DNA from: Anaerolineae bacterium
GTDB taxonomy: Bacteria > Chloroflexota > Anaerolineae > UBA1429
DNA length: 32,776 nt
Direction of reading: 5' to 3'
Assembly (NCBI GenBank): GCA_007132185.1
Contig: SLPC01000021.1
Coordinates: 1 to 32,776 of the forward strand
Shown: positions 14,192 through 22,015 of the stretch, in pieces
How positions within the stretch are numbered: the stretch's first letter is position 1
Layout of the letters: every line of letters starts with the position of its first letter
Position numbers and translations under genes: made by a program
Notes under the pieces: generated by a model
The model's database searches: none
Told to the model about the DNA's origin: nothing
The model's input: only the letters and a program-made list of their open reading frames with translations

Positions 14192-15997
14192 CTATCTCTG
14201 CCAGCGCTCAGGCCAGCCTAGCCGGCGCACCAGCGATCGAGGGGCGAGTTCCTCTGGCTCCTCAGTCTCTTCAGGCTCACTGTCTGGCTCGTCTGGGGCA
14301 GGTTCTTCCTCGATGGTGATCGATTCGGCATCTACCACCTCTTGGGTCAGATACACGGTAACAAACGGCTCGGCAGGAACCCTGACCGCCCGCTGCAAGA
14401 GTTGACGCTGTTCACTATCCCCAGCAGAGCGTGCGCGGCTCTCCAGATACCGTGTGATATCGACCTGAACCTTGAGGGCACCCAAAGCCCGGAGCACCAC
14501 CTGCTGCTGTGATGCCTGGGCCTGAAGCAGGACATTGACCAGCGGCTCGGTGGCAGCCTCTCCTTCCTCCACCAAAGACTCAACGATGCCGGCATGGTGC
14601 TCAGGCGCTGCCCACAGCAGGGCCTGAGCCAACTCCTCTCGAGCGCCCAGGCGTCGCAAGAGCCGCGCCGCGGCCATGGTAATGCGACTGTCGGGGCTGT
14701 GCAGGGCGCCGAGCAATGCATCGCGTGCGCTCTGCCCCATGGACTGCAAAAGACGATAGGACCGCTCGCGAATGGATAATGTGTCTGCCGCCAGGCCGCT
14801 GATCAGCGTATCAATGGCGGGAGGGCCAATCTTGCTAAACGAGGCCTCGGCCGCATCGGCCACCTCGTTGCTGCGATCACCCATAGCCTGCAGGAGCGGC
14901 TGCATATCCAGCAAGTCGGCCACTTCGCCCAACTGGGTGGCCGCCGTCAAACGCAGCGATCGGTCGCGGCTGCGCAGGTCGGCATAGAGGGCAGCGGTAC
15001 GATGCAGAAATCGCACATCACGATGGTAGGGCGTCTCTTCCTCGATACTCCGAAAGGCCTGCACCGAGGTGGGCCAGTCGCGCTTGCGATAGGCGTTGAG
15101 CCCTGACGAGTAGAGTTGATCGCGACGCCAGGATGCGGTCTCGGCGGTGCTGATCAGCGTATCAAGCTGATCCAGGTCACGATAGGCAGGAGCCAGGAGA
15201 CGCAACTCCTCGACCCTGTTGCGCGCTGCGTCCCAGTTCTCTACCTTGATCTCGTCGCGCAAGCGGGTATACAACGCAGAGAGGCGCTGTTCACGAGCGA
15301 GGCGACGCTTGCGCTCACTCTCGCGAAACAGCATCCAGAGAGGAGCCGTGCCGGCAACCATCGCTGCCAGCAGCAGACCCCAGCCTGAGAACCACATCAC
15401 AAATTGACGCAGTGCATGCCCCAGGCGGCTCTCCAGCCGGGTGCGAAAGGCCAGCCCGGGGATCGGGACGATACCATCAGGTGTACGCACGTTGGGCACG
15501 ATACGAACGGTGCGCGCACGCAGCAAGAGCGGTGATAGTTGGGTGCGCGTATGGGAGAGGAGCAGGCTCTCTGGGAGTGCGTCGGGATAGCCAGCCATCA
15601 CCGTCAAGCGTCCGGGCACCGGTAGCCCCTGAGCATCCACAAACGTGACCGTCTCATTGGGCAGCGGCATAAAGAGCTCGATTTCGGTCACATTCGCTTC
15701 AGAATCGGCCTGGGTATACACACTCACTACGCCAATCTCGAACTCGTCGGCGCGATAGCTGATCCGGGCGGGGTAGAGGATGCTCATCTCTACACCGGGA
15801 TAGCCGTACGCGGCCAGCGAGACATGGGGGCTAGCTCGCCGCGTAGGTGCCAGGGCCAGGCGAGTGCCCCAACTGAATACAGCAAGCACCAGGAATGTGC
15901 CCAGAGCCACCAGCGCGATCTCCCGCACAGTCCACTTGCCATGCCGAAAGCGCCTGACACTCGACCAGAATGCGCGAGCCGACTTGGTTGATGTCAT
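14192..15997 (-). CDS. Membrane protein with cytoplasmic TPR-like and HEAT-like repeats, unknown function
   Basis: I do not recognise a named family. The 601-aa product has a first membrane segment at about 25-46 and a second at about 199-224. The 150-residue stretch between them looks like an extracytoplasmic beta-rich domain (VTEIELFMPLPNETVTFVDAQG). After the second segment comes a basic coiled region (RESERKRRLAREQRL), a TPR-like helical part (about 230-340, NAYRKRDWPTSVQAFRSIEEE), then HEAT/PBS-lyase-like repeats (about 345-540, e.g. GDRSNEVADAAEASFSKIG and HSPDSRITMAAARLLRRLG). The tail is very acidic (EEEPAPDEPDSEPEETEEPEE). It lies 12 bases after the dUTPase-like gene and is co-transcribed. 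It could scaffold an envelope complex; that is a guess. Confidence 0.8.
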   Translation of the reverse strand: MTSTKSARAFWSSVRRFRHGKWTVREIALVALGTFLVLAVFSWGTRLALAPTRRASPHVSLAAYGYPGVEMSILYPARISYRADEFEIGVVSVYTQADSEANVTEIELFMPLPNETVTFVDAQGLPVPGRLTVMAGYPDALPESLLLSHTRTQLSPLLLRARTVRIVPNVRTPDGIVPIPGLAFRTRLESRLGHALRQFVMWFSGWGLLLAAMVAGTAPLWMLFRESERKRRLAREQRLSALYTRLRDEIKVENWDAARNRVEELRLLAPAYRDLDQLDTLISTAETASWRRDQLYSSGLNAYRKRDWPTSVQAFRSIEEETPYHRDVRFLHRTAALYADLRSRDRSLRLTAATQLGEVADLLDMQPLLQAMGDRSNEVADAAEASFSKIGPPAIDTLISGLAADTLSIRERSYRLLQSMGQSARDALLGALHSPDSRITMAAARLLRRLGAREELAQALLWAAPEHHAGIVESLVEEGEAATEPLVNVLLQAQASQQQVVLRALGALKVQVDITRYLESRARSAGDSEQRQLLQRAVRVPAEPFVTVYLTQEVVDAESITIEEEPAPDEPDSEPEETEEPEELAPRSLVRRLGWPERWQR

Positions 15998-16009
15998 CTA
16001 ACGTTCCCT

Positions 16010-16444
16010 CTAGCGTCCTGTGGATCCAAATCCGGTCTTGAGAGAAGTTACATTCTCGGGTGATTGGGGCAGGGGACGAAAGGCGCTGCGAGATGCGGGC
16101 AGGGCCCACATCTGGGCGATGCGCTCCCCATGGCGCACGAGGCGTGGCCACGGGCAATAGATCAAAGCGCAAAGCTCCTGTCCATTGAACTCGGACTCGA
16201 TCAAGCCATCATGAACGATGATACCACGCAGGAAATTGCCACTGCGCCCAGTCAGCCGCACGATCATGTCCCGAGGGATGCGCAGGGCAATGCCGGTTGG
16301 AATACGCGCCCAACCCCATACCAGCCGCCAGCCACGGCCGGGCATGCGCGCCCTGACGTCCAAGGCGGCCCCAAGGTGCTCCTCCGGCGGTTGTGCGCCC
16401 TGGCCGGTCAGCCAATATTCAATGGATGTATGGTCTGTATTCAT
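16010..16444 (-). CDS. dUTPase-like protein (dUTP diphosphatase/dCTP deaminase superfamily), atypical motif 3
   Basis: A 144-aa protein with the five dUTPase motifs in order: LGAALDVRA (24-32), TGRSG (65-69), VHDGLIESEFNG (77-88), GERIAQM (106-112) and TGFGSTG (137-143). dUTPases hydrolyse dUTP to dUMP and pyrophosphate, usually as trimers with motif 5 closing a neighbour's site. In motif 3 the expected catalytic Asp of the G-x-I-D pattern is Glu (E83), and the usual Tyr three residues later is Phe (F86), so activity or substrate may differ. The start is the ATG at 16444, with AGGA seven bases upstream; a GTG at 16501 overlaps the promoter -10. It is the first gene of an operon with the HEAT-repeat membrane protein. 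Confidence 0.8.
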   Translation of the reverse strand: MNTDHTSIEYWLTGQGAQPPEEHLGAALDVRARMPGRGWRLVWGWARIPTGIALRIPRDMIVRLTGRSGNFLRGIIVHDGLIESEFNGQELCALIYCPWPRLVRHGERIAQMWALPASRSAFRPLPQSPENVTSLKTGFGSTGR

Positions 16445-16489
16445 CGATCGTCCTGCCGCTCCGATCTGCCTTGACGAACACACAGGGCT

Positions 16490-16498
16490 ATTATAGCA
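16490..16498 (-). promoter_or_regulatory. Extended -10 promoter of the dUTPase-like operon
   Basis: The minus strand reads TGC-TATAAT (16498-16490), an extended -10 element. No good -35 hexamer is visible. The leader to the ATG at 16444 would be about 40 bases. Confidence 0.65.
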
Positions 16499-16572
16499 CA
16501 CGCATGCAATGCCACGTAAAGCTCAGGCCCTACACACTGTCTCAAAACTCGCCCGATACGCTGAACGCGGCG

Positions 16573-16590
16573 CTGAGGATGCATCGTCAG
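16573..16590. promoter_or_regulatory. Imperfect palindrome between divergent promoters
   Basis: CTGAGGATGCATCGTCAG is an 18-base palindrome with a single mismatched pair. It lies just upstream of the -35 region of the M23 peptidase gene and within the divergent dUTPase/M23 intergenic region, so it could be an operator. Confidence 0.4.
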
Positions 16591-16597
16591 ATGCCTG

Positions 16598-16627
16598 TTG
16601 GTGACAAGCTGATCGGAATGCTATAAT
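16598..16627 (+). promoter_or_regulatory. Promoter of the M23 peptidase gene
   Basis: TTGGTG (16598-16603), an 18-base spacer and a perfect TATAAT (16622-16627) preceded by TGC (extended -10). The ATG at 16626 falls inside the -10 box and so cannot be the start. Confidence 0.75.
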
Positions 16628-16655
16628 GGGTGCACTACATGTAGGGAGGTTGGCC

Positions 16656-17726
16656 TTGTTGGGACAGGATAACCGTCCAGGACTGGCTCCACAGATATGG
16701 TTCGCGCTTGCCATGGCCGCTATCGTGCTGAGCCTGCTGGTGGCACACCACCTGGAGCTCGACGATGGGGCTGTGCAAGAGGTGGTACACCTGCAGATCG
16801 AGCGTCTGCAGGCCTCGGCCGCTGAGAAAGCGGATCAAGAGGCAGATGAGGAAACGCCGCCTGGCCAAGAGCCCTCTGGCTCCGTGGTCGAGAGAGACGA
16901 TCCCGTGGCCACACCCACGCCCGAATGGCTCAGCCCCACGCCACGCCCCACAGTCACGCGACGCCCACCCGATGAGGCCCGCCGCGATCATTACTGGCTG
17001 GAGCGGCCGATTGCCCCGCCGGGTAACGCCTCACCCATGCGGTTTTATCCCTATGCCTCGCGCATGGACGGCTCGTATCCGATTCACCACGGCATCGATA
17101 TCGTCAACCCGGCGGGCACCCCTGTCCTGGCGCCTGCTTCGGGCGTTGTCGTCGTTGCCGGCGATGATGATACCCAGGTCTATGGCGCTCGCCCGGGCTT
17201 TTACGGGCTGCTCGTTGTGGTGCAGTTGGACCAGCGCTACCAGGGAATGCCCATCTATGTGCTGATGGGGCACCTTTCGGAGGTGCATGTCGGCGTAGGC
17301 CAGCATGTGGCTGTGAGCGAGGTGCTGGGACTGGTGGGTGAGACGGGCTATGCCGAAGCGCCGCACGTTCACACTGAGGTGCGCCTGGGCCGCAACGACT
17401 ATATGCATACCGTGAATCCCGAACTATGGTACCGGCCCGTGGAGGGACGTGGTACGTTGGCAGGTTTGTTGATGACACGCGACGGCGAACCGGTGGATAC
17501 AGAGGCCAAACTGGTGCTGCGGCGCGATGGACAGTATCTTTACGAGGTGTTTACCTACCCCAGCGAGCAGGTGAACCCCGACCCCGAGTGGGGCGAGAAT
17601 TTCGCAATCGGTGATCTCCAGCCCGGGACTTGGACGGCGGAGGTGTTCTTTAGAGGCGTATTGTATACCGCCGAGTTCCAGATTTCGGCAGGAAGAACCA
17701 CCTGGCTTGTGATGGAGGTAGGGTAG
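16656..17726 (+). CDS. Membrane-anchored M23 (LytM-type) metallopeptidase with C-terminal beta domain
   Basis: A probable murein-type endopeptidase or LytM regulator of 356 aa. One N-terminal membrane segment (about 14-30) is followed by a Glu-rich then Pro/Thr-rich linker (TPTPEWLSPTPRPTVTRRPP). The LytM core spans about 120-260: H144-x3-D148 (IHHGIDIVNPAGTPVLAP), H206 (VLMGHLSEVHVG) and H237-x-H239 (APHVHTEVR). All zinc ligands and the catalytic His are present, so it should be active. The last 90 residues form a separate beta-rich domain (GEPVDTEAKLVLRRDGQYLY to the end), resembling carboxypeptidase-regulatory-like modules. A TTG at 16656, six bases after GGGAGG, is the most probable start; TTG at 16659 is also possible. 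Confidence 0.9.
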   Translation: MLGQDNRPGLAPQIWFALAMAAIVLSLLVAHHLELDDGAVQEVVHLQIERLQASAAEKADQEADEETPPGQEPSGSVVERDDPVATPTPEWLSPTPRPTVTRRPPDEARRDHYWLERPIAPPGNASPMRFYPYASRMDGSYPIHHGIDIVNPAGTPVLAPASGVVVVAGDDDTQVYGARPGFYGLLVVVQLDQRYQGMPIYVLMGHLSEVHVGVGQHVAVSEVLGLVGETGYAEAPHVHTEVRLGRNDYMHTVNPELWYRPVEGRGTLAGLLMTRDGEPVDTEAKLVLRRDGQYLYEVFTYPSEQVNPDPEWGENFAIGDLQPGTWTAEVFFRGVLYTAEFQISAGRTTWLVMEVG

Positions 17727-17783
17727 CCCTGAGCGTGCTCACTGAGCGGCACGTAATAGGCGCAGGAACGGAAGGAGAAAGCC

Positions 17784-18269
17784 GTGGAGTTTGATCTGGT
17801 AACACTAGACAAGCCCGAAACCTATAATGTGATCTTGGGCCAATCGCACTTTATCAAGACGGTGGAGGACCTGCATGAGGTGCTGGTCGGTACCGTGCCG
17901 GGCATCGCCTTTGGAGTGGCATTCTGCGAGGCCTCGGGCAAGTGTCTGATTCGGTCTACAGGTACCGATGACGCGCTGGTGGAACTGGCCGTGCGTAACG
18001 CGCAGGCTCTGGCCGCCGGCCATCTATTCATCATCGTGCTCGGAGAGGGCTTTTACCCGATCAATGTGCTGAACGCGGTCAAGACGGTACCCGAGGTATG
18101 CCACATCTTTTGCGCCACGGCCAATCCGCTACAAGTGGTCATTGCAGAGACCGAGCAGGGCCGCGGGGTCATGGGTGTCATCGACGGATTCATGCCTCAA
18201 GGCGTCGAGGGATCGGACGATGTCGTGTGGCGCCATGATCTGCTCCGCACCATCGGCTACAAACTATAG
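17784..18269 (+). CDS. Adenosine-specific kinase family protein (PF04008)
   Basis: A 161-aa protein of the family named adenosine-specific kinase after an archaeal structural-genomics study; its true role is not well established. Family features: EFDLVTLDKPETYNVILGQSHFIKTVEDL, PGIAFGVAFCEASGKCLIRSTG, GHLFIIVLGEGFYPINVLNAVKTVPEVCHIFCATANP and the C-terminal RGVMGVIDGFMPQGVE. The start is GTG, preceded by AAGGAG about 8 bases upstream. It lies 57 bases after the M23 gene with no separate promoter visible, so it is probably co-transcribed. A strong terminator follows. Confidence 0.93.
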   Translation: MEFDLVTLDKPETYNVILGQSHFIKTVEDLHEVLVGTVPGIAFGVAFCEASGKCLIRSTGTDDALVELAVRNAQALAAGHLFIIVLGEGFYPINVLNAVKTVPEVCHIFCATANPLQVVIAETEQGRGVMGVIDGFMPQGVEGSDDVVWRHDLLRTIGYKL

Positions 18270-18281
18270 TGAACTGTACGA

Positions 18282-18318
18282 GGGACGGCGCCGTGACAAG
18301 CAGCGCCGTCCCATTTTT
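18282..18318 (+). terminator. Intrinsic terminator after the adenosine-kinase-family gene
   Basis: Perfect 10-bp stem GGGACGGCGC (18282-18291) with GCGCCGTCCC (18303-18312), followed by ATTTTT. It lies between convergent genes; the T-run is only on the plus strand. Confidence 0.9.
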
Positions 18319-18319
18319 G

Positions 18320-19660
18320 TCAGACGTCCCCGGCCTCAGGCGTCTTCCAGAGCTCGTCCCGATCGATCTGACGCATAAATGCCAGGTACTCGTCCTTGGT
18401 CATGGCGGGTATATGGCCGTCGATGATCGCGCGCGCTTGCTGCGCATCATCGGCCATCAAGTCGATCAGGGTCATGGCGGCCGCCTTGGCCGGCGTGATG
18501 TAGGCCAACTCGGGATCGCACGGCATATAGTCGGCGCCGTGACCTGTGCCACAAAAGCCGGCGGCCTGGGCCTCGATAGCAGGCATGATATGGCTGATGT
18601 CGCCCATATCAGTCGAGCCCGCCATAAAGGTCGAGTCCCACCAGCCATCCTCGCCCACCAGCTCGACGGCATTCTGGCGATAGACCGCTCCCAGCTCACT
18701 CCAAACGAGCCTGGGCAGATAGCCCGGCAGGGTGCGGATGCGTACCTGCGCGCCCAACGCCATGGCGCCTGCTCGCAGACAGCGATCCACCTTTTCTGAA
18801 GCAGCGATGATAGCTTCCACCGAAGCCCCGCGCACATAGGTCTCCAGGCGCACATTGGCAGGGATCACATTGACCAGCTCGCCACCCTGGGTGATGATCG
18901 GATGCACGCGGATATGATCATCGTCCTGAAAGGTCTCACGGATCGCATCAATGGCATGCAGACCCACGTTGGCCGCCTTGAGAGCGTTGATGCCGCGATG
19001 TGGACTACCGCCGGCATGGGCAGCGCGGCCCTGATAGGCAATCATCTTGACCACGCACCCGTTAGAGGGGCCGGCCACGCTCATCCTGCCGGTCTCACGG
19101 CTGGTCTGGTGGGTCATGAACGCCATGTCCACATCATCAAAGGCGCCCAGACGCACCATCTCGGGCTTGCCGCCGAGAAACTCGATCTTGCCCTGCTCCT
19201 TGAGCCCCAGACGGTAGGCGACCTCGACGTACTCTTCCGAGGGCACGGCCATGAGCGCCACGCGCCCCGTCAGATGAGGGAGGACACCGCTCTCGGCCAG
19301 ACCATAGGCGACGGCGATCAGGTTGGCGATCTGGGCGTTGTGCCCGCACGCATGGGCGGCGCCCGTCTCCGGATCGGCATCGGGATGGTCCCGTACCAGG
19401 ACCGAGTCCAGTTCGCCCATGTAAGCAACAGTGGGTCCGGGGGCGCCCCCCCATACCATCCCTTTGACGCCTGTGATGGCCAGTCCCGTTTCATGTTCGA
19501 TGCCCAACCGGCTCAGATGTTGGCTCACCAGGTCGGCTGTACGGTGCTCCTTGTAGCCCAATTCGGGATGAACGCGAATATCCTCTGCCAGTGCCAGGAT
19601 CTCGTCCCAGCGCGCATCAATCACGTCACAGACGCGACTCTTGAGCCGTACGCGATCCAT
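18320..19660 (-). CDS. M20-family amidohydrolase (M20D-like, AbgB/HipO type)
   Basis: A 446-aa zinc amidohydrolase. Features: IRVHPELGYKEHRTADLV near the N-terminus, metal-binding H103-A-C105-G-H107 (AAHACGHNAQ), the acidic pair E142/E143 (VPSEEYVEV), and the dimerisation-domain part GRAAHAGGSPHRGINALKAAN. Relatives remove acyl or aminobenzoyl groups from amino acids (aminobenzoyl-glutamate, hippurate, N-acyl amino acids); the substrate is not readable here. AAGGAGG precedes the ATG. It follows the GH1 gene by 22 bases in the same operon, which may point to a glycoconjugate or amide of plant or microbial origin (weak inference). Confidence 0.93.
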   Translation of the reverse strand: MDRVRLKSRVCDVIDARWDEILALAEDIRVHPELGYKEHRTADLVSQHLSRLGIEHETGLAITGVKGMVWGGAPGPTVAYMGELDSVLVRDHPDADPETGAAHACGHNAQIANLIAVAYGLAESGVLPHLTGRVALMAVPSEEYVEVAYRLGLKEQGKIEFLGGKPEMVRLGAFDDVDMAFMTHQTSRETGRMSVAGPSNGCVVKMIAYQGRAAHAGGSPHRGINALKAANVGLHAIDAIRETFQDDDHIRVHPIITQGGELVNVIPANVRLETYVRGASVEAIIAASEKVDRCLRAGAMALGAQVRIRTLPGYLPRLVWSELGAVYRQNAVELVGEDGWWDSTFMAGSTDMGDISHIMPAIEAQAAGFCGTGHGADYMPCDPELAYITPAKAAAMTLIDLMADDAQQARAIIDGHIPAMTKDEYLAFMRQIDRDELWKTPEAGDV

Positions 19661-19682
19661 CGGTATCCTCCTTGGGTGGTAT

Positions 19683-21020
19683 CTACTCGACCGTCAAGGC
19701 GTTGGCCTGTGCCACGGCCTGGCAGTACCGGGCGCTGTCTTTGGGATAGCGTTCCAGCGTCTCGAAATCCACATAGACGATGCCAAACCGCCGGCTATAG
19801 CCAAAGGCCCACTCGAAATTGTCCAACAGCGACCAGATGAAATAGCCCTTGAGGGGTACCCCCTCGGCGATAGCCCGGTGCGCAGCAATAAAATGCTTGT
19901 AGAGATAGACCGTACGGTCTGAGTCGTGAACCTGCCCCTCGGAGGTGAGCTCGTCCTCATAGGCACAGCCATTCTCGGTGATATAGATGTCCCCCGGCGC
20001 ATAGTCTTGCTCGACACGCACCAGCAGGTCGGTCAATCCTTGCGGATAGACTTCCCAGCCCATCTGTGTGTACTCGCCTTCAGGCTGAATGCTGCTGACG
20101 CGCAGCGGGCCCTGCTCCCCGGCCTGTACCATAGAGCGCGTATAGTAGTTTACGCCGAGGAAATCGAGAGGGGCACTGATGATCTCCATGTCGCCGTCAG
20201 ACACGCGAGGAACCTCCGACGAAAAGAGCGTCCACATGTCCTCCGGATAGGTGCCTTTGTACACAGGATCGAGGAACCAGCGATTCGAGAAGCCATCCTG
20301 GCGGCGCGCCGCATCCTGATCAGCATCGCTGTCGCTGGCCGGGTAGGCGGGGCTCAGGTTGAGGGTGATGCCCACGCGGCTGGCCGCGTTGCTCTCCCGC
20401 AGGATGGGGACCGCCAGACCGTGAGAGAGTAGCACATTATGCGCTGCCTGCAGCGCCAGGCCCAGGTCTTGCCAGCCCGGCGCGTGCACTCCCATCCAGT
20501 ATCCGAGAAAAGAAACAACCCACGGCTCGTTGTGGGTGATCCAGTTGGTAACCCGATCGCCCAGACGGTCGGCAACAACCCGGGTATAGTCGGCAAAGCG
20601 ATAGGCCAGATCGCGAGCGGCCCAACTGCCCATGCGATGCAGCTCCCAGGGCAGGTCCCAGTGATAAAGGGTGACATAAGGAATGATGCCGGCCTCTAGC
20701 AGACTGTCCACCAGACGATCATAAAAGTCGACCCCTGACTCGTTCACATCACCCATGCCATCCTTGAGGATGCGCGGCCAGGAGATGGAAAAGCGATACG
20801 CCTGCATGCCCAGATCCGCCATGAGGGACACATCCTCCCTGTAGCGGTTATAGTGATCATCGGCAACATCGCCCGTGTGCCCCTCAAATACCTTGCCCGG
20901 CCAACGGCAGAAATCGTCCCAGATGCTCCAGCCCCGGTCCTCGATGCCGCCCTCGATCTGGAAGGAAGCCGTCGCCGTGCCCCACAGAAACCCCTCGGGG
21001 AAGCGTAGTATCTCGCTCAT
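19683..21020 (-). CDS. Glycoside hydrolase family 1 beta-glycosidase
   Basis: A 445-aa retaining beta-glycosidase (beta-glucosidase/galactosidase type), a normal GH1 length and without a signal peptide, so cytoplasmic. Features: FPEGFLWGTATASFQIEGG at the N-terminus, acid/base E165 in ITHNEPWVV, nucleophile E349 in IYITENGCAYED, and WSLLDNFEWAFGYSRRFGIVYVD near the C-terminus, the sugar-binding region. The usual FNEP reads HNEP here, a tolerated change. AGGAG lies before the ATG. It is the first gene of an operon with the M20 amidohydrolase. The sugar specificity cannot be told. Confidence 0.96.
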   Translation of the reverse strand: MSEILRFPEGFLWGTATASFQIEGGIEDRGWSIWDDFCRWPGKVFEGHTGDVADDHYNRYREDVSLMADLGMQAYRFSISWPRILKDGMGDVNESGVDFYDRLVDSLLEAGIIPYVTLYHWDLPWELHRMGSWAARDLAYRFADYTRVVADRLGDRVTNWITHNEPWVVSFLGYWMGVHAPGWQDLGLALQAAHNVLLSHGLAVPILRESNAASRVGITLNLSPAYPASDSDADQDAARRQDGFSNRWFLDPVYKGTYPEDMWTLFSSEVPRVSDGDMEIISAPLDFLGVNYYTRSMVQAGEQGPLRVSSIQPEGEYTQMGWEVYPQGLTDLLVRVEQDYAPGDIYITENGCAYEDELTSEGQVHDSDRTVYLYKHFIAAHRAIAEGVPLKGYFIWSLLDNFEWAFGYSRRFGIVYVDFETLERYPKDSARYCQAVAQANALTVE

Positions 21021-21061
21021 GATCGTACTCCTATTTTCAGGATTAAATGCTACCTGCTCCT

Positions 21062-21090
21062 ATCTTATGCGGCTGCTTGTATTGCGTCAA
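21062..21090 (-). promoter_or_regulatory. Promoter of the GH1-M20 operon
   Basis: On the minus strand, TTGACG (21090-21085), a 17-base spacer and TAAGAT (21067-21062). The leader is about 35 bases. It is divergent from the lar promoter. Confidence 0.75.
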
Positions 21091-21128
21091 CCATCCAGAG
21101 GTACAAACAACGCGAGACCGACGCCAAA

Positions 21129-21157
21129 TTGACCCTGCTGCATGCCGTCGGTATAAT
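21129..21157 (+). promoter_or_regulatory. Promoter of the larE-larB-larC2 operon
   Basis: TTGACC (21129-21134), a 17-base spacer and a perfect TATAAT (21152-21157). The predicted start is near 21164, about 20 bases before the larE ATG. Confidence 0.8.
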
Positions 21158-21184
21158 CGGGCAATAGCACGTACGGAGTAGAGT

Positions 21185-22015
21185 ATGGAGACGAATCTGG
21201 ACGCCAAGCTGCAGAGGCTCTCGGAGCAGATCGATTCGCTTGGGCAGGTGGCCGTGGCGTTTTCCGGCGGAGTGGATAGCAGCTATTTGTTGGCGGTCTG
21301 CGTGGACAGGCTGGGTAGCGAGCGTGTCATGGCGGTGACGGTGGATTCACCGCTTTTGCCGCGCCAGGAGCTGGAAACGGCGCGTCAGGTGGCGCAGCAA
21401 TTGGGCGCCCGCCATCAGGTCGTGGCGTTCGACGAGTTGGAGGACGCCGTCATCGCGACCAATCCGCCGGACCGCTGCTATCACTGCAAGCGGGCGCGGT
21501 TCGAGGGGCTTTTGGCGCTGGCGAGGGAGACCAATGGCGCGTTCACGCTCTTGCACGGCGAGAACGCCGATGACAAAGACGACTATCGGCCCGGTGCGCG
21601 GGCGGCGGCCGAATTGGGTGTGCGGGCGCCGCTGGCCGACGCGGGACTAACCAAGGCCGAGATACGCGCCGCCTCGCGAGAGCGAGGGCTGCCTACCTGG
21701 GATCATCCGGCGGCGGCCTGCCTTGCCACCCGCTTTCCTTACGGTGTGGCTCTGACCCGCGAGGGCCTGGCGCGGGTAGAGGCCGCCGAGAGCGCCCTGC
21801 ACGAGCTGCTGAGCGTGCGAGGTCTGCGCGTCCGCGATCATTATCCTGTGGCGCGCATCGAGCTGCCTGAGGACCAGATTGCCGACCTTACTGTCGAGCC
21901 GTTGCGTGGAGCTGTACATCGAGCGCTGCAGCAAGTTGGATACCACTATGTCACGGTCGACCTGGCCGGATACCGTATGGGGAGTATGAATGACGAACTC
22001 GAATCAGACGATTGA
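21185..22015 (+). CDS. larE: ATP-dependent sacrificial sulfur transferase LarE
   Basis: A PP-loop enzyme of nickel-pincer (NPN) cofactor synthesis; it adenylates the carboxylate of the LarB product and installs sulfur. The product is 276 aa. The PP-loop SGGVDSS spans 27-33, PPDRCYHCKR carries C98/C101, and HGENADDKDDYRPG lies near 124. C179 lies in PAAACLATRFPYG, at the position of the sacrificial Cys176 of Lactiplantibacillus plantarum LarE. This suggests the sacrificial-Cys mechanism; I do not see the three-Cys cluster arrangement described for some LarE proteins. GGAG precedes the ATG. It is the first gene of the operon and overlaps larB by 26 bases. Confidence 0.95.
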   Translation: METNLDAKLQRLSEQIDSLGQVAVAFSGGVDSSYLLAVCVDRLGSERVMAVTVDSPLLPRQELETARQVAQQLGARHQVVAFDELEDAVIATNPPDRCYHCKRARFEGLLALARETNGAFTLLHGENADDKDDYRPGARAAAELGVRAPLADAGLTKAEIRAASRERGLPTWDHPAAACLATRFPYGVALTREGLARVEAAESALHELLSVRGLRVRDHYPVARIELPEDQIADLTVEPLRGAVHRALQQVGYHYVTVDLAGYRMGSMNDELESDD

